64,000 nt of DNA, taken from NCBI GenBank assembly GCA_051453625.1, contig JBOZIK010000001.1, positions 248,800,987-248,864,986 of the forward strand, in the 5' to 3' direction. Source of the DNA: Welwitschia mirabilis (lineage: Eukaryota > Gnetophyta > Gnetopsida > Welwitschiales). Shown piece by piece: positions 10,861-21,800 of this stretch. Both the position numbers and the translations under genes were made by a program. The notes beneath the pieces are model-generated. The model made no database searches. It was not told the DNA's origin and saw nothing but the letters and a program-made list of their open reading frames with translations. Position 1 is the stretch's first letter. Each line of letters opens with the position of its first letter.

Positions 10861-11300
10861 CAATGTGGTAAAGCTCTTTAAAAACTGAAGGAAGAACTTG
10901 TATCTACTCCTATTTTAAAAATGGCAGAACTAGGAAAAATCTATACAGTTTTAACAGATGCTTCTAGGAATGGATTAGGAGTAGTATTAATGCAAGAAGA
11001 AAAGGTTAATACTTATGCATCAAGGAAGTTAAAGAATTAGGAAAAGAACAATCCTATTCATGACTTAGAACTAGATGTCATGATTCATGCACTTAAAATT
11101 CAGAGGCACTACCTATATGGAGAAAGAGTTGAAATTTGGATGGATCATAAGACACTCAAGTACATTCACACTCAACCCAGCCTAAATCTGAGATAAAGGA
11201 GATGGGTAAAATTTTTACAAGATTTTGATCTAATAATAAATTACCATTAGGGAAAATCCAATGTTGTTACTGATGCATTAAGTAGAAGGAAACACTTTCT
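10861..11300 (+). pseudogene. RNase H, pol copy 2
   Basis: A near-complete RNase H reading with the catalytic TDAS box retained (near 10956-10970), the YLYGERVEIWMDHKTLKYIH block and a C-terminal VVTDALSRR (near 11260-11289). At least three in-frame stops are present, for example TAA where Gln is expected in the ALxKLKEEL segment. It is better preserved around the active site than copy 1. Confidence 0.9.
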
Positions 11301-12452
11301 TAATTGCATGAATTCACCAAAGGATTTATTCAAAATGATTTATGATTTGCAGCAAGATTACCCTCTTTGCAAGAAGGTAAGAGGAGAAGGAATTGAAGGA
11401 TTTACTGTATTAACTAATGGGATTGTTTCTTATTTGGAAAGGATAGTAGTACCGAATGAGGATTAAGTAAAAAAAACATTTGTAAGGAGTTCCACAATAC
11501 TCGATATGATATTTTTCCTAGAGACAACAAGATGTATAGGGGCATAAAACAATACTTCTGGTGTCCAGGAATGAAGTTAGAAATTATGGATTATGTAGCA
11601 AAATGCATGACTTGTCAATTAGTAAAGGCTGAACATTAACACCCAGCTGTACTTTTATAATCTCATGATATTCCAGAGTGGAAATGGAAAGTAGTTTGAA
11701 TGGATTTTATTATAGGTCTACTAAAGTTAAAAGAAGGATACGATTCCATTTTTGTAGTAACTGATTTGTTAACTAAGAGTGCACTTTCTTTTCTAGTTGA
11801 AACAACTAATTCAACTGAAATAATTACCAAGGAATATGTTAGAAGCATTATTAGATAGCATGGAGTATCAAAGAGGATTATTTCTGATAAAGATAGTAAG
11901 TTTACATTAAGATTTCATAATTATTTCCATCATGAGTTGGAAAAAAATTTAAATTTAAGCATAGTCTTTCACCCTCAAACAGATGGTCAAACTGAATGGA
12001 CAAACCAAATCTTGGAGAATTTACTGAGATCTATAATTCTAGATTTCAGAGGATCATAGACAGATCATTTGGCATTATTGGAATTTACCTACAACAATAG
12101 TCATTAAGAGTCAATTGGTTGTGCCCCTTTTGAAGCCTTATATGATAGGATGTATAGGACTCCTCTGACATGATTTGATGTAGCTGACAAGAGACTGTTA
12201 AGCATTCCATTCACTCAAAATCTTGAAGAGAAGGTAAGATTGATTCAAAACATGTTAAAGATGATAAAGGATTGCTAAGCTAAGTATGCAAATCATTAAA
12301 GGAGGTAATTAGAATTTCAAGAAGAAGACTGCATTTATCTTAAATGTTAATCTTTTAAAGGAGTCTTTAGATATAGCAAGAAAGGGAAACTTGCACCAAG
12401 ATTCATAGGGCCGTATTAGATTATTAAGAAGATTGGACCTGTTACTTATGAA
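11301..12452 (+). pseudogene. Integrase zinc finger and DDE core, element A
   Basis: The HHCC finger (about 11480-11617) has CMTCQ intact, but its second His position reads Phe. All three catalytic acids of the DDE core survive: Asp at 11703 (MDFI), Asp at 11886 (ISDKDSKF) and Glu at 11994 (FHPQTDGQTEW). Measured in bases, 60 and 35 residues separate them, exactly the D,D-35-E spacing of Ty3/gypsy integrases. Stops occur at several codons (for example near 11639, 11858, 12058 and 12106). It continues without a break into the C-terminal part. Confidence 0.92.
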
Positions 12453-12757
12453 TTGACCTTGCCACCTCATCTATCTATGATTCATAATGTCTTTTATGTA
12501 TCCTTGCTAAGGAGATACTTGGCTGATGAATCTAAAGTAATCCTAGATCAAGAAGTTAACATACTTCCAGATTATTCAATTAGAGCTCAACCGGTTAAAA
12601 TTCTTGATCAAAAGCAAATAGTTTTGAGAGGGAAAGCTATGCATTTATATAAAGTTCAATGGTCAAATCAATCTATAGATGAAGCAACTTAGGAAACAAA
12701 AGCAGATATTACTTAATAGAGACTTAACCTCTTAGCAAGTTTTGAGGACGAAACTTC
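12453..12757 (+). pseudogene. Integrase C-terminus and chromodomain of element A
   Basis: An open run from 12453 to 12692 contains MIHNVFYVSLLRRYL, the signature joining the GPY-type end of integrase to the chromodomain. Then comes VKILDQKQIVLRG, LYKVQWSNQSIDEAT and, after a TAG replacing the expected Trp, ETKADIT. A final SFEDET tail (12738-12755) is the usual end of plant chromovirus polyproteins. The chromodomain places element A among plant chromoviruses; a Tekay/Del-like position is plausible from the long LTRs but is inference. In related elements this domain steers integration to heterochromatin. Confidence 0.9.
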
Positions 12758-12759
12758 TT

Positions 12760-12773
12760 AAAGAGGTAAGAAA
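12760..12773 (+). other. Polypurine tract of element A
   Basis: AAAGAGGTAAGAAA, purine except for one T, sits directly before the TG start of the 3' LTR and just after the pol tail, where plus-strand DNA synthesis is primed. Confidence 0.85.
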
Positions 12774-13192
12774 TGTCATGTCTACATTTTTACTTTTCTT
12801 ATAAGAATTGCAAGCTATGTTTTATGAAATATTAGGAAAATATTGAATTACATGAAACCACAATTATTATAATTACTATGTAGTATTATTGAGTTGTAAT
12901 ATAAATACCTTTTCAATAAGTCTTTGTACCAAATTTTTATATGCTCTAGTGGTGGAGATGATATCTTTCTTTATTTATGCAATTGAATGTAAATTCTAAA
13001 ATGAATGTATATTGTGGAGACATGTTATTTATTCCTTTTTCTTATTAATAAATGTGAAGCATTATCTTGATTATATTATTAAAAGCACCCGGTGGCTAGG
13101 CAATCATGTATGAGATCTTATGTAATCCCCCCTCATTCATGATATTTTGTCCTTATATTCCTGTGACTCTTCACATTCCACCAAACTATAAT

Positions 13193-13200
13193 TATAAATA
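13193..13200 (+). promoter_or_regulatory. TATA box in 3' LTR A
   Basis: TATAAATA followed by GGACTTCCCCCTC, ahead of a pyrimidine-rich stretch that would be the R/U5 start. The homologous site at 3843-3850 has lost the motif. Confidence 0.6.
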
Positions 13201-13640
13201 GGACTTCCCCCTCTCCTCCTTTTTCTCTCACTTTAAAGCTTGGAAAATTCTTGAAGACTTCCAAAAATCGGTATGGTCCTTTAACTTTTTATGCTTTCTT
13301 GTTGGTTCTTCCTTTTACATTTCATATTGAAATCGTCATATCTACGTATGGATTTATTCTCTTGAAATATTCTTAATAGTTCTTCTTATGCATTTACTTA
13401 TTGAAATTGATGCGTATGTATTCATGTAAGACAGTTACTAAATCATGTGTTACTTAAATAAGAAAAACTCCATATTGATACATATATCATCTCTATTTAC
13501 CTTTCCTCTATTTCTTAAAGTATCTTCTTATATGAGATGAACATTTGTGATAAAATTTATTTATGAAGTTATCCTCTTAGTAAGGTATATTGTTACAGTT
13601 AAACTTCTTTAGCTTTATAATATTATTTTCTTTTAAACTT

Positions 13641-14066
13641 TATAGATTGCTGAATGAGGTAGGGAAGAGAGAATTCCACAGATCACTGAATGAGGCAATG
13701 GAGATATCATATTATCACAGATCACCAAATGAGGCAGTGGGCTTCACAGATTGCCAAATGAGATAGTGAAGTTGATAATGATTAAGAGTACCATAGATCA
13801 CTGAATGAGGAAGTGGACTTCATATATTACTGAATGAGGCAATGAAGTTAAATATTATTTAAAAACCACAGATCACCGAATGAGGCAGTGGGCTTCACAG
13901 ATCACCAAATGAAGCAGTGAAGTTGATGATGATTAAGAGTACCATAGATCACCAAATAAGGCAGTGGACTTCACAGATCATAGAATGAGGCAGTGAAGTT
14001 AAATAACCACAGATTGTAGAATGAGATAGTGGGCTTTCCAGATCGCCGAACAAGGCAGTGAAGTTA
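13641..14066 (+). repeat. Minisatellite in 3' LTR A, about 12 units
   Basis: Same core as 4341-4624, with copies starting near 13641, 13677, 13716, 13745, 13792, 13821, 13867, 13896, 13943, 13972, 14008 and 14037. Short and long spacers alternate as in the 5' LTR. The copy number differs between the LTRs (8 versus 12). Confidence 0.9.
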
Positions 14067-14933
14067 TTGATTATGGAGATTACATATTTGATATTTTAGT
14101 ACATAACCATGAGCTTCTTATCTGTAATATATCTTGAATTTCTTAAAATATTTATTTATCATTTCTGTCTTCATTCTGGCAAAACCTTGTCAAAATACCT
14201 GTTTTTACCTAGGACATACTAGGGGCTATGAGATTTTTACAGTTCTCATCCCATACTCTTTTGTAATAGGTAATAAATATGGAGTCTAATTACTGAGATG
14301 GCTTGAGTTATGAAAGATCAATGGATCTAAAATGATGGAGAATATGCTGATTGAATGTATCTCATTTGGGTTATTAGAGTTCAGTTTCTAAACACCTAGG
14401 CATTCAGTGTGTTATTTGTTATTGAGATAAACTCTATTTTTTTTGTATGTAGTTTGCAGTACTTGTTGTTATGATGAGACCGACTCTATTTTCTTTTATG
14501 TGTAGCTTGCAGTATTAAAGTTTAATTAAAAAAATTTCATACTTAGAATGATGTTTTTCCTCCTATAGATTTGCAATAAAATATGTTATTTGAAGATTTT
14601 CAATTATTATTTGGTAAAGGATCTTGAATCTTGTCTATATAGTATGAGCTATTTTGATTATCATCTGATGGTAAGATTATGGAATGTGAAAATATTTGGT
14701 AATGATTTTGAAATTTTAAGTATCATCATGGTTCAAATGGGATGTGTTTAATGCAAAAATCTTGATAAAATCTTGGAGAATGGGTATTAGGTGATGCCCC
14801 TTAATTTTAAGTAAAGCTTAAATGTTGGATTAAATAAAAAAAGGCAATACCCATAATTGTAATTAATACCTTAAAGTAAGAATTTAAATGTAAAATAGGA
14901 GGGGTGTTTTTATTAAATAAATTGTAGGCCATT

Positions 14934-15008
14934 TTGATGTTGGTGGGATTTGAATCACTACCTCCCTTCTTACCATAAATACCTCTTTTCATTACATCAC
15001 CAAACCAC
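14934..15008 (-). repeat. tRNA-like module in 3' LTR A, minus-strand copy
   Basis: Counterpart of 5510-5582. The B-box region reads GATTCAAATCCC (14956-14945) and the A-box region TGGTGATGTAATGA (15002-14989). Each carries transitions relative to the 5' LTR copy. Confidence 0.55.
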
Positions 15009-15710
15009 TATTGGTTAAGGGACATAACGTTTCATTTATATGCCATGTTTCTGTTGAGGCTGAAGGCTAAATGTTTGTAGGGTTTCTAGTGCATTGATTT
15101 CCTTAATGCATTTTTAAGGTTCTTGGCATATATTCAACCTAGAAAGGAGTGATATTAGGGTGTACTTGTTAGCGTTAAATGCGGTAATGCCATTTGTTTG
15201 ATTCTTCCTCAGATTAGAATTTGTTTTCCTGCCAAGAAAACATTTTTTTTTCCTAACATATCACACCCCCTCCTGCAGAAATGTTTTAGAATGTTTCAGA
15301 TGATTTCACACATAGAAAATGGTTGCTAAAACTTCCAAAAATGGGATAAAACACTTTACCTTGAAATCACCCAACCTAAAATGCCATTGTTTAAGAAGAA
15401 GAGGTCTTTCTCAGTCAAGAAAATGATTGAAAAATCTGTTACATTTTGCTTATGAAGAGATGTTGGAAATCGCACATAGCAAATTCTCTCTCTATATGTT
15501 TTCCTCTTTCTTTTGCCAAGAATTTATCTCCCTGGCTTCAAGCTGTGTCATAGTTGTGAGCTCCTTAAATAATCTATGCCATGGCTGTGAGCTTCTCAAG
15601 CAAACTGTGCTATAGTTGCATGATTTCAAGCTGGGCATTTACTTGCTCAGAATCTATGATGGTAAGGTTGACTTCCTTCTCATCATTTTACATTAGTAAA
15701 TTTTCAAATG

Positions 15711-15780
15711 AAAGTGTTAGCATAGATGGTTGTTAGACAGTTAGAAAAGAAGAGGTCTCTAATTCAATTCCTAGTAAGTG
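15711..15780 (+). repeat. tRNA-like module in 3' LTR A, plus-strand copy
   Basis: Counterpart of 6248-6320: TTAGCATAGATGG (15717-15729) and AATTCAATTCC (15761-15771), 44 nt apart, with a TTTT run at 15787-15790. The B box has lost its CpG. Confidence 0.5.
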
Positions 15781-16444
15781 CAAAGGTTTTGCTATTATAG
15801 TATGGAATTTAATAATTTATTTAGCCCTTAGCCACTACCTGTCTCCTATTATAATTAAACCATGATTCAAATCTTTATTATTTTTATTGGCTTGTAAAGC
15901 AATGTCCTCCATTTAGATAATTGTGGCTATAATACGCTGCACTCTTATGGAGTTGATGATGATTACTTGTGTTAAATACTTATCCTTTGAGTAGATGTGT
16001 ACAAAATAGAAGTTGATTTGTGTTATAGCTTCTTTTATGCCATGAGTGCCTAGTAAATTTCCTATGCATACTGAATAGGTCCTTACATCCTTTGTGAATC
16101 ACTTTTCCTATGGTTAAATTAGCATCACCATGGCATTTTAGTGGGATAAAATCTTTTAAACTGAATTTTTAGTGAAATTGATTGAAACTTGTTATTTTTT
16201 TTTTGTAGAGGTCCTTTTATCTTGCGTTGTTTCATGTACAAATTAATTTTGAGCCTTACTTATGTATTGATAATTCTGGTATAAAGAAAAATAAGTTTTG
16301 CCTTTTTCCAAATTAATCTTTTTAGGGATATCACCTTTGAGTATTAGAGCATTACTTGAAATTTACAACTGTAATATCTTGGGATTTAATTTTGGTCTCA
16401 AAGCAAGTTAAAATCTTCATAACTTAGAAGTTTGGGTTATTTCA

Positions 16445-17639
16445 CCTTATCTATCTCAGTTGGGAGCCTTCTAAGTTACATCATCATTTAAAGTTAATTA
16501 AAGAATGATTAAAGCTAAGGTAGATATTATATTAAGCACTATAATGAGTAGGAGGTGTGTTAAGACTTAAGCCTTAACATTTGACAATACATTCCTCTAC
16601 CTCTACCTCAAAGCATCCAACCTCTACTACCCTAAGAAAAGTCCTGTGACCTAGGAGAGACATTAAACATAAAGAAAAATACAACTATCCACTATTCTAT
16701 ACTGTCTTATAAATATTGCATCTCCATATGCACTTTATAAGTTTGTGCATGAATTTGTAAATGAATATTGGAGTGAAACTTTAACAAATGTAATTGTAGA
16801 TCATAGAAAAGGGCATTAAGAATTTATCATAATGGATCTTCCAAATGAAATATAGCATATTAAGAATAATTAGGCTATGATAATTAGATCATGGATTAAG
16901 AGATAAGGTAGGACTCTCATGAATTACATACATTTCTTTCAAGTTAGTATAATGACCAAGTTTTGGAATAAGATATGAATGCCTTACTCGTTTTAATACT
17001 ATTTGTGGAAAGTCTATGTTAATTTGGAAATGATTATTATAACATATTTTTTACATAACCTTTGTATGTGTGTACATTTTTATACTTCTTTTGTTGTAGT
17101 TTAAGTTGTGATTAAGACATTTACTTAAGCGTTAAGATTATGGATTCATTTCTAGTAAGTGAGAGGTTCTAGCTTAAAATTTACCTTAAGCTTCATGCTT
17201 AAGAGTTATCACATTATCATACTCCTGATACAAGTAATTATGTCCTAAGTTATTATACGAATAATAAATATAGTTCTAATATAAGTAATTAGAACATTGT
17301 ATCAAAATCATAGTTTCATTTACATCTATTAGTAGTTTTATAGTCTTACAATTAAATTTTAAGATTTATATTTCCTGATACTTTTAAGATAATAAAAATC
17401 TAGAACTTGTTTAGACTACCTAGGATCCCTTTCACCTAGATTAATCCTCATATTTAAGTAATATTTTAGAAGTATCCTTCTCTTATGATCTCTATGTTAA
17501 GCGTACTTACTTTTAAACAATTAAAAAATAAAATTCTAGGAGGGAAAACTAACTTTTATAAAATACAACAAATACTAATTGCTTGTATGATATCATTTGA
17601 AAAAAATTATGTGATTCTAAAATGATCTATACTATAAGG
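16445..17639. other. AT-rich intergenic DNA, nothing recognised
   Basis: No reading frame of note and no repeat shared with other parts of the window. A weak tRNA-like phrase near 17125-17175 was considered and not accepted. Confidence 0.6.
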
Positions 17640-18810
17640 GATATATTTTAAATTGTGATTATAAAATGGTTACTACCATTTATAGTAACCATAATGTATC
17701 ATACTATTATATTAACAAAAGTTATAGTTAACTATGGCTAATTTAATCATGGTTGAAAACAAAATAATCATGGTTAAAGATACATATAAGACTATAATAT
17801 AAATATCCTAATCATTTACTTAAGACCTTGGCTATAGACTATATAATAGGTTCTTCACTTTAGTCATGGTTTTAATATGACCATAGCTAACTATTATCAA
17901 CTCACATTATTTTTAGACATTGTTTACTAAAAACTATGAATAAAGACTATTATTAATCATGTTATATTTAGTCATAGTTAAGGTGTAACCATGATTTAAA
18001 CATATATAAATCACTTCTTGTTTCACCATTATTTATCAAAAATCATGCATAAAGACTACAATAGATTTGTTGTCTTTATTTATAGCTTTATCTAACTCAT
18101 GTGAAAAATGTCTAAAGCATAATTTCTTTAGTAATGATTAACTAAGAACCAAGGATAAAGGCTACGAATGTTTAATACTCTTTTAATATTTAGCCATGAT
18201 TCATTTTAAACATGACTTTCAAGTATATGAACATCATGCCTTGATCTATGACTATGAATTTATTATTGTTAGTTATTGTAGAGGCTAAGATAAACTTTTT
18301 TAGAGTGATTATTTCCTATTAAGTAAAATAAAAACTTCTAAAACATACTATTTATAGTCATAGTTAATTAAGATCTAACTCTAAAAACTATGAATTCTTC
18401 ATAGCATTATTCATTTATCCATGACTGTACTTTAGTTGTAGCTATAGAGTATATAAAAATCATGTTTTTAGTTATGGTTATGTTTTAACCATGGCTGGAG
18501 ACTTAAAAACTTTATTTGCTATAAACAAGATTTAACCTTTAATGTAGATATAATGCATAATATACAATATATAATCATGGTTAAGTATAAAACATAACTT
18601 ACTACTACACATGCTTAATAACTGTATTATATTTAGTCATGATTTCATTTTAAGTGTGATGAAAAAGTATATATACATCATGTATTTAGCTTTGGTCTTA
18701 TTTTGACCATCTATAAAAGATATTTAGCACATAATTTTTTATCATGTTAATTATAAAACATTATTTTAAGATTTGTCATTAGCCTTGGTCATAGAATTTT
18801 ATTTAACTAT
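17640..18810. repeat. Cluster of short palindromic units, likely subterminal repeats of a DNA transposon
   Basis: About ten units pair a TTAGTCATGGTT-like motif with its complement (AACCATGACTAA-like) across a few to about 20 bases, with AAACTATGAATAAAGACTA-like linkers. Clear examples are 17864-17890, 17971-17996, 18189-18212, 18472-18500 and 18692-18714. The pattern resembles the TAGCCACGGTT/AACCGTGGCTA repeats near the ends of many plant CACTA-type elements, with C-to-T and G-to-A changes throughout. No terminal CACTA or transposase was found, so the family assignment is inference. Confidence 0.55.
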
Positions 18811-21800
18811 AATAATAAACCTATTCATTTTGGCATTCTTCCACTCTACCTTTTTGTTCTACTAATTATTTCAAATCCCTTCCATTTTCTTTTTTATTTT
18901 ATAGATCTATTAGTTTCATAATAGTGTTTTGAATTGTTTCTTTCTATTAGGGTTTTTCATGGTAAGTCACCTTTCTCTCCTCCAAATGTGGATGAAAATC
19001 TATATGCCTACCTCTCCTGATTTAACTTATCCTCTTGTACATCCTATCTTATCCTTCTTCACCCAAGGGTAACAGCCCTTAAGAAGCCTTAGTACCTTGT
19101 TTTAGAAGTGAAGTAACACATAATTCTTATGTTAATTTTATTTTCCTCTTAACATATTTAAATTTGTATTTAAAGATTACTCCTTGCATTGTATATTTTT
19201 CCAACTCGTGGATTTTTTGCCTCATCATGCTAGTTTTTTAATTCAAGTCTAGAGCATTCTTTGATTAAAGGATATTAAGCTTACTTACACTTAATATTAA
19301 ATTCATAACTTTGTTTTGATTAAGGATTCTAATATTAAAGAGAGCATTATCTACAAAAATTTTTCCACCCTAGATTATGACATTAGTGACTTGCATATGA
19401 AAGTTTAAAGTTAATGATCCAAATCATGAATTTATTCTATCTTATGTTAAACTTCCTAATCTTTCTCTTATTTTGTTATTACTAAAGAAAAGTATGATTA
19501 AATTAGTTGATAATATTTTAATGAACATTTTGATAACATTAATGGATTTCATTTTTAGAGGCATTTTGTTGAAGTGAATCTTACATAGTGAAAGCACTCT
19601 TGAACACTCTAAGTAGGTGGACATATCTTCACATAGAAAGTGACATATTCTAATATTTCCAACTCTTGTAGTTATTATCATCATTAAGAACATCACATTT
19701 CTCCATGCCATTTTTTAACTTGTAAGAAGTAATTAGATGATATTTGAGCTAAAAGACCTATAATAGCTTTTGATTTTTAGACTCCATTTAGTGACTTCAT
19801 CTTTGAAAAATTTGTTGCATCATCTTTTAAACCATTTACCTTGGCTATTATTACTAATGATTAACATTCATACCTTATAAAGATTGTTAATATGCATTTT
19901 AGTAACCATCCTTAGCCTAGTCTTAAAGCTAGTAGAAAATCTTAGATTCTTCCTTATCAATCCCCACTTTAATTTCATTTGATCATGTAGTGAATCTTGA
20001 TTGCCTTGTTGAAGTTAGAAAGTAGAAACGAGTGAAAGCCTTTTCTACAAGGGCTTATATTTTTATTTATTTATAATCTTTTAATCATAAATTCCTAGTG
20101 AAGACCTATAATATTTTTCAATTTTTTACAAATAATATAAACATTGATAATTATCTATATGTGGATTTTTTAAGGGGTGGTATTAATAAAAACCCCTATT
20201 CTATAATGTGAAAATTATCTAATGGAATGTCAAGGTCTTATTAATAGGCTCTATGATAGACATGATAGAAATTTTATTTCTAGATTAGGGACTTATTTCA
20301 ACTTTATCATTTTTGAAGAAATTAAGATCTCTTCTCCAAATTTATATTTTTATATATACTAGTTCCTATCTTATTCAATAATTATTTTTAATGCTTATGA
20401 GCAAGAATGAGAATGTGATACAATATTTTAATCTTATGTTTAGAAAGGTAAAATTATTCAATTTGATTTAAGTTTTAAAATTAATTTTTTTGGGCTACTT
20501 TTTATTTAGTTTATAAAATGTTTACTTTAAGATTTTAACTTAAACAAAGAAGGTCTTAAGGTTAATTATCTTATATAGATTTTAGAGTATTGATTAGATA
20601 GATCATGCATGTTTAGTAAAGTTCCCCTTAAAATGCCTCTTTATTTTAAATACCTCTCCTCTTTAGGATATATCTAGTGCAAAATATGTTGTACTTTAGT
20701 ATTAATTACATATTATTACCTACTGATTAGTGGAAACCATAAAATTGTAATTATAAAATTTTATATCATGTCTTTTCTTTGGTTTCTATTTAGTTATTAT
20801 GTTTATTTTAATTATATAGATAGATTTGTTTCAAGTCTATTGTACCTTATTTTGTAGGTTTCTTAAAGCATATTTTATGTTAGGATGCCTTGATTATAGA
20901 CTTTTTAATTAATTACAATGAAGAATTTCCTGGAAGGACCAACATTCCTCTAATAATAATGACAAAAACTAAAATTTCTAAAAGAAAATTTTCCCCCAAA
21001 TGATGTTACCATTAAAAATATAATAAAATATTTAAAGATCATGTCACTGTGAAAACATAAAAAAATATATTCTACTATTAGAAAGAGGAAGAGAAATTTT
21101 AAATCTAAAACTATTACTAATCATACCTCCTCTTAAATATTAGACATATTAATATTTTAATTATATGATTTTTTTGGTATTATAATTTAATATGGAACCT
21201 TTCTTTAATTAGAGACTTTATAAAACTAATTTTTTTAATAACTAATAATGTCTTACATATAATTTTTTCTCATGTCAAGAATATGCATTATGTTTAACTC
21301 TAAATTCCTGATTCTTGTATGATATTTTAAATATTTAATCATACTTTTTGGGTAATTTTTATAGTTTTTATATTTTTAATAATTATGTTATGGTAATTAT
21401 ATTATCAAATAAATTAATTAAAAAATCTACCCAATGTTAAAAGTAAATAATTCCATTTATGTTAAGGCATCCAATTTACATGGTAAACTTATTAAATTGA
21501 GGAATTTAGAAGAAGGTATAAAATAATACATAAAGGACATATTAAATATTTATCTTATTAATTTATTTAGTATCTCATCCAAGTTCAAATGGATAAAATT
21601 ACTTTGTAAAAGTAAATGTTTAGTATAGTTAGTAAAAGAATTAGATTGAAAATTGAGTGTACTACATTTTATAATGATATTTTATTAGTTGTGTTTTATG
21701 TTAAAGGAGTTAATGGATTGTGAAATTAATAATAATGTGAATAAATACATGCACTCTTATATATAAACTATGAATGATGAATAATTAGATCTACTCTACC

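Larger units (their letters stand above)
12774..16444 (+). repeat. 3' LTR of element A
   Basis: This 3671-bp partner of 3363-6914 runs from TGTCATGT to TTTCA. It is about 119 bp longer, largely because its minisatellite has about four more units. It holds a TATA box at 13193-13200 that is mutated in the 5' copy. Confidence 0.9.

Noticed and set aside
3358-16449. Target site duplication for element A
   Set aside because: ATCCT before and CCTTA after do not match; shifting the boundary gives at best four of five bases, so no call was made.
17105-17180. tRNA-like segment (TTAAGCGTTAAG ... GGATTCATTTCTAGTAAG)
   Set aside because: The B-box core is too degenerate, although the tail resembles the module at 6248-6320.
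20205-20350. LINE endonuclease start (WNVKVL..., FISRLGTYFNFIIFEE)
   Set aside because: Faint resemblance only, needs a frame shift and has no supporting RT downstream.
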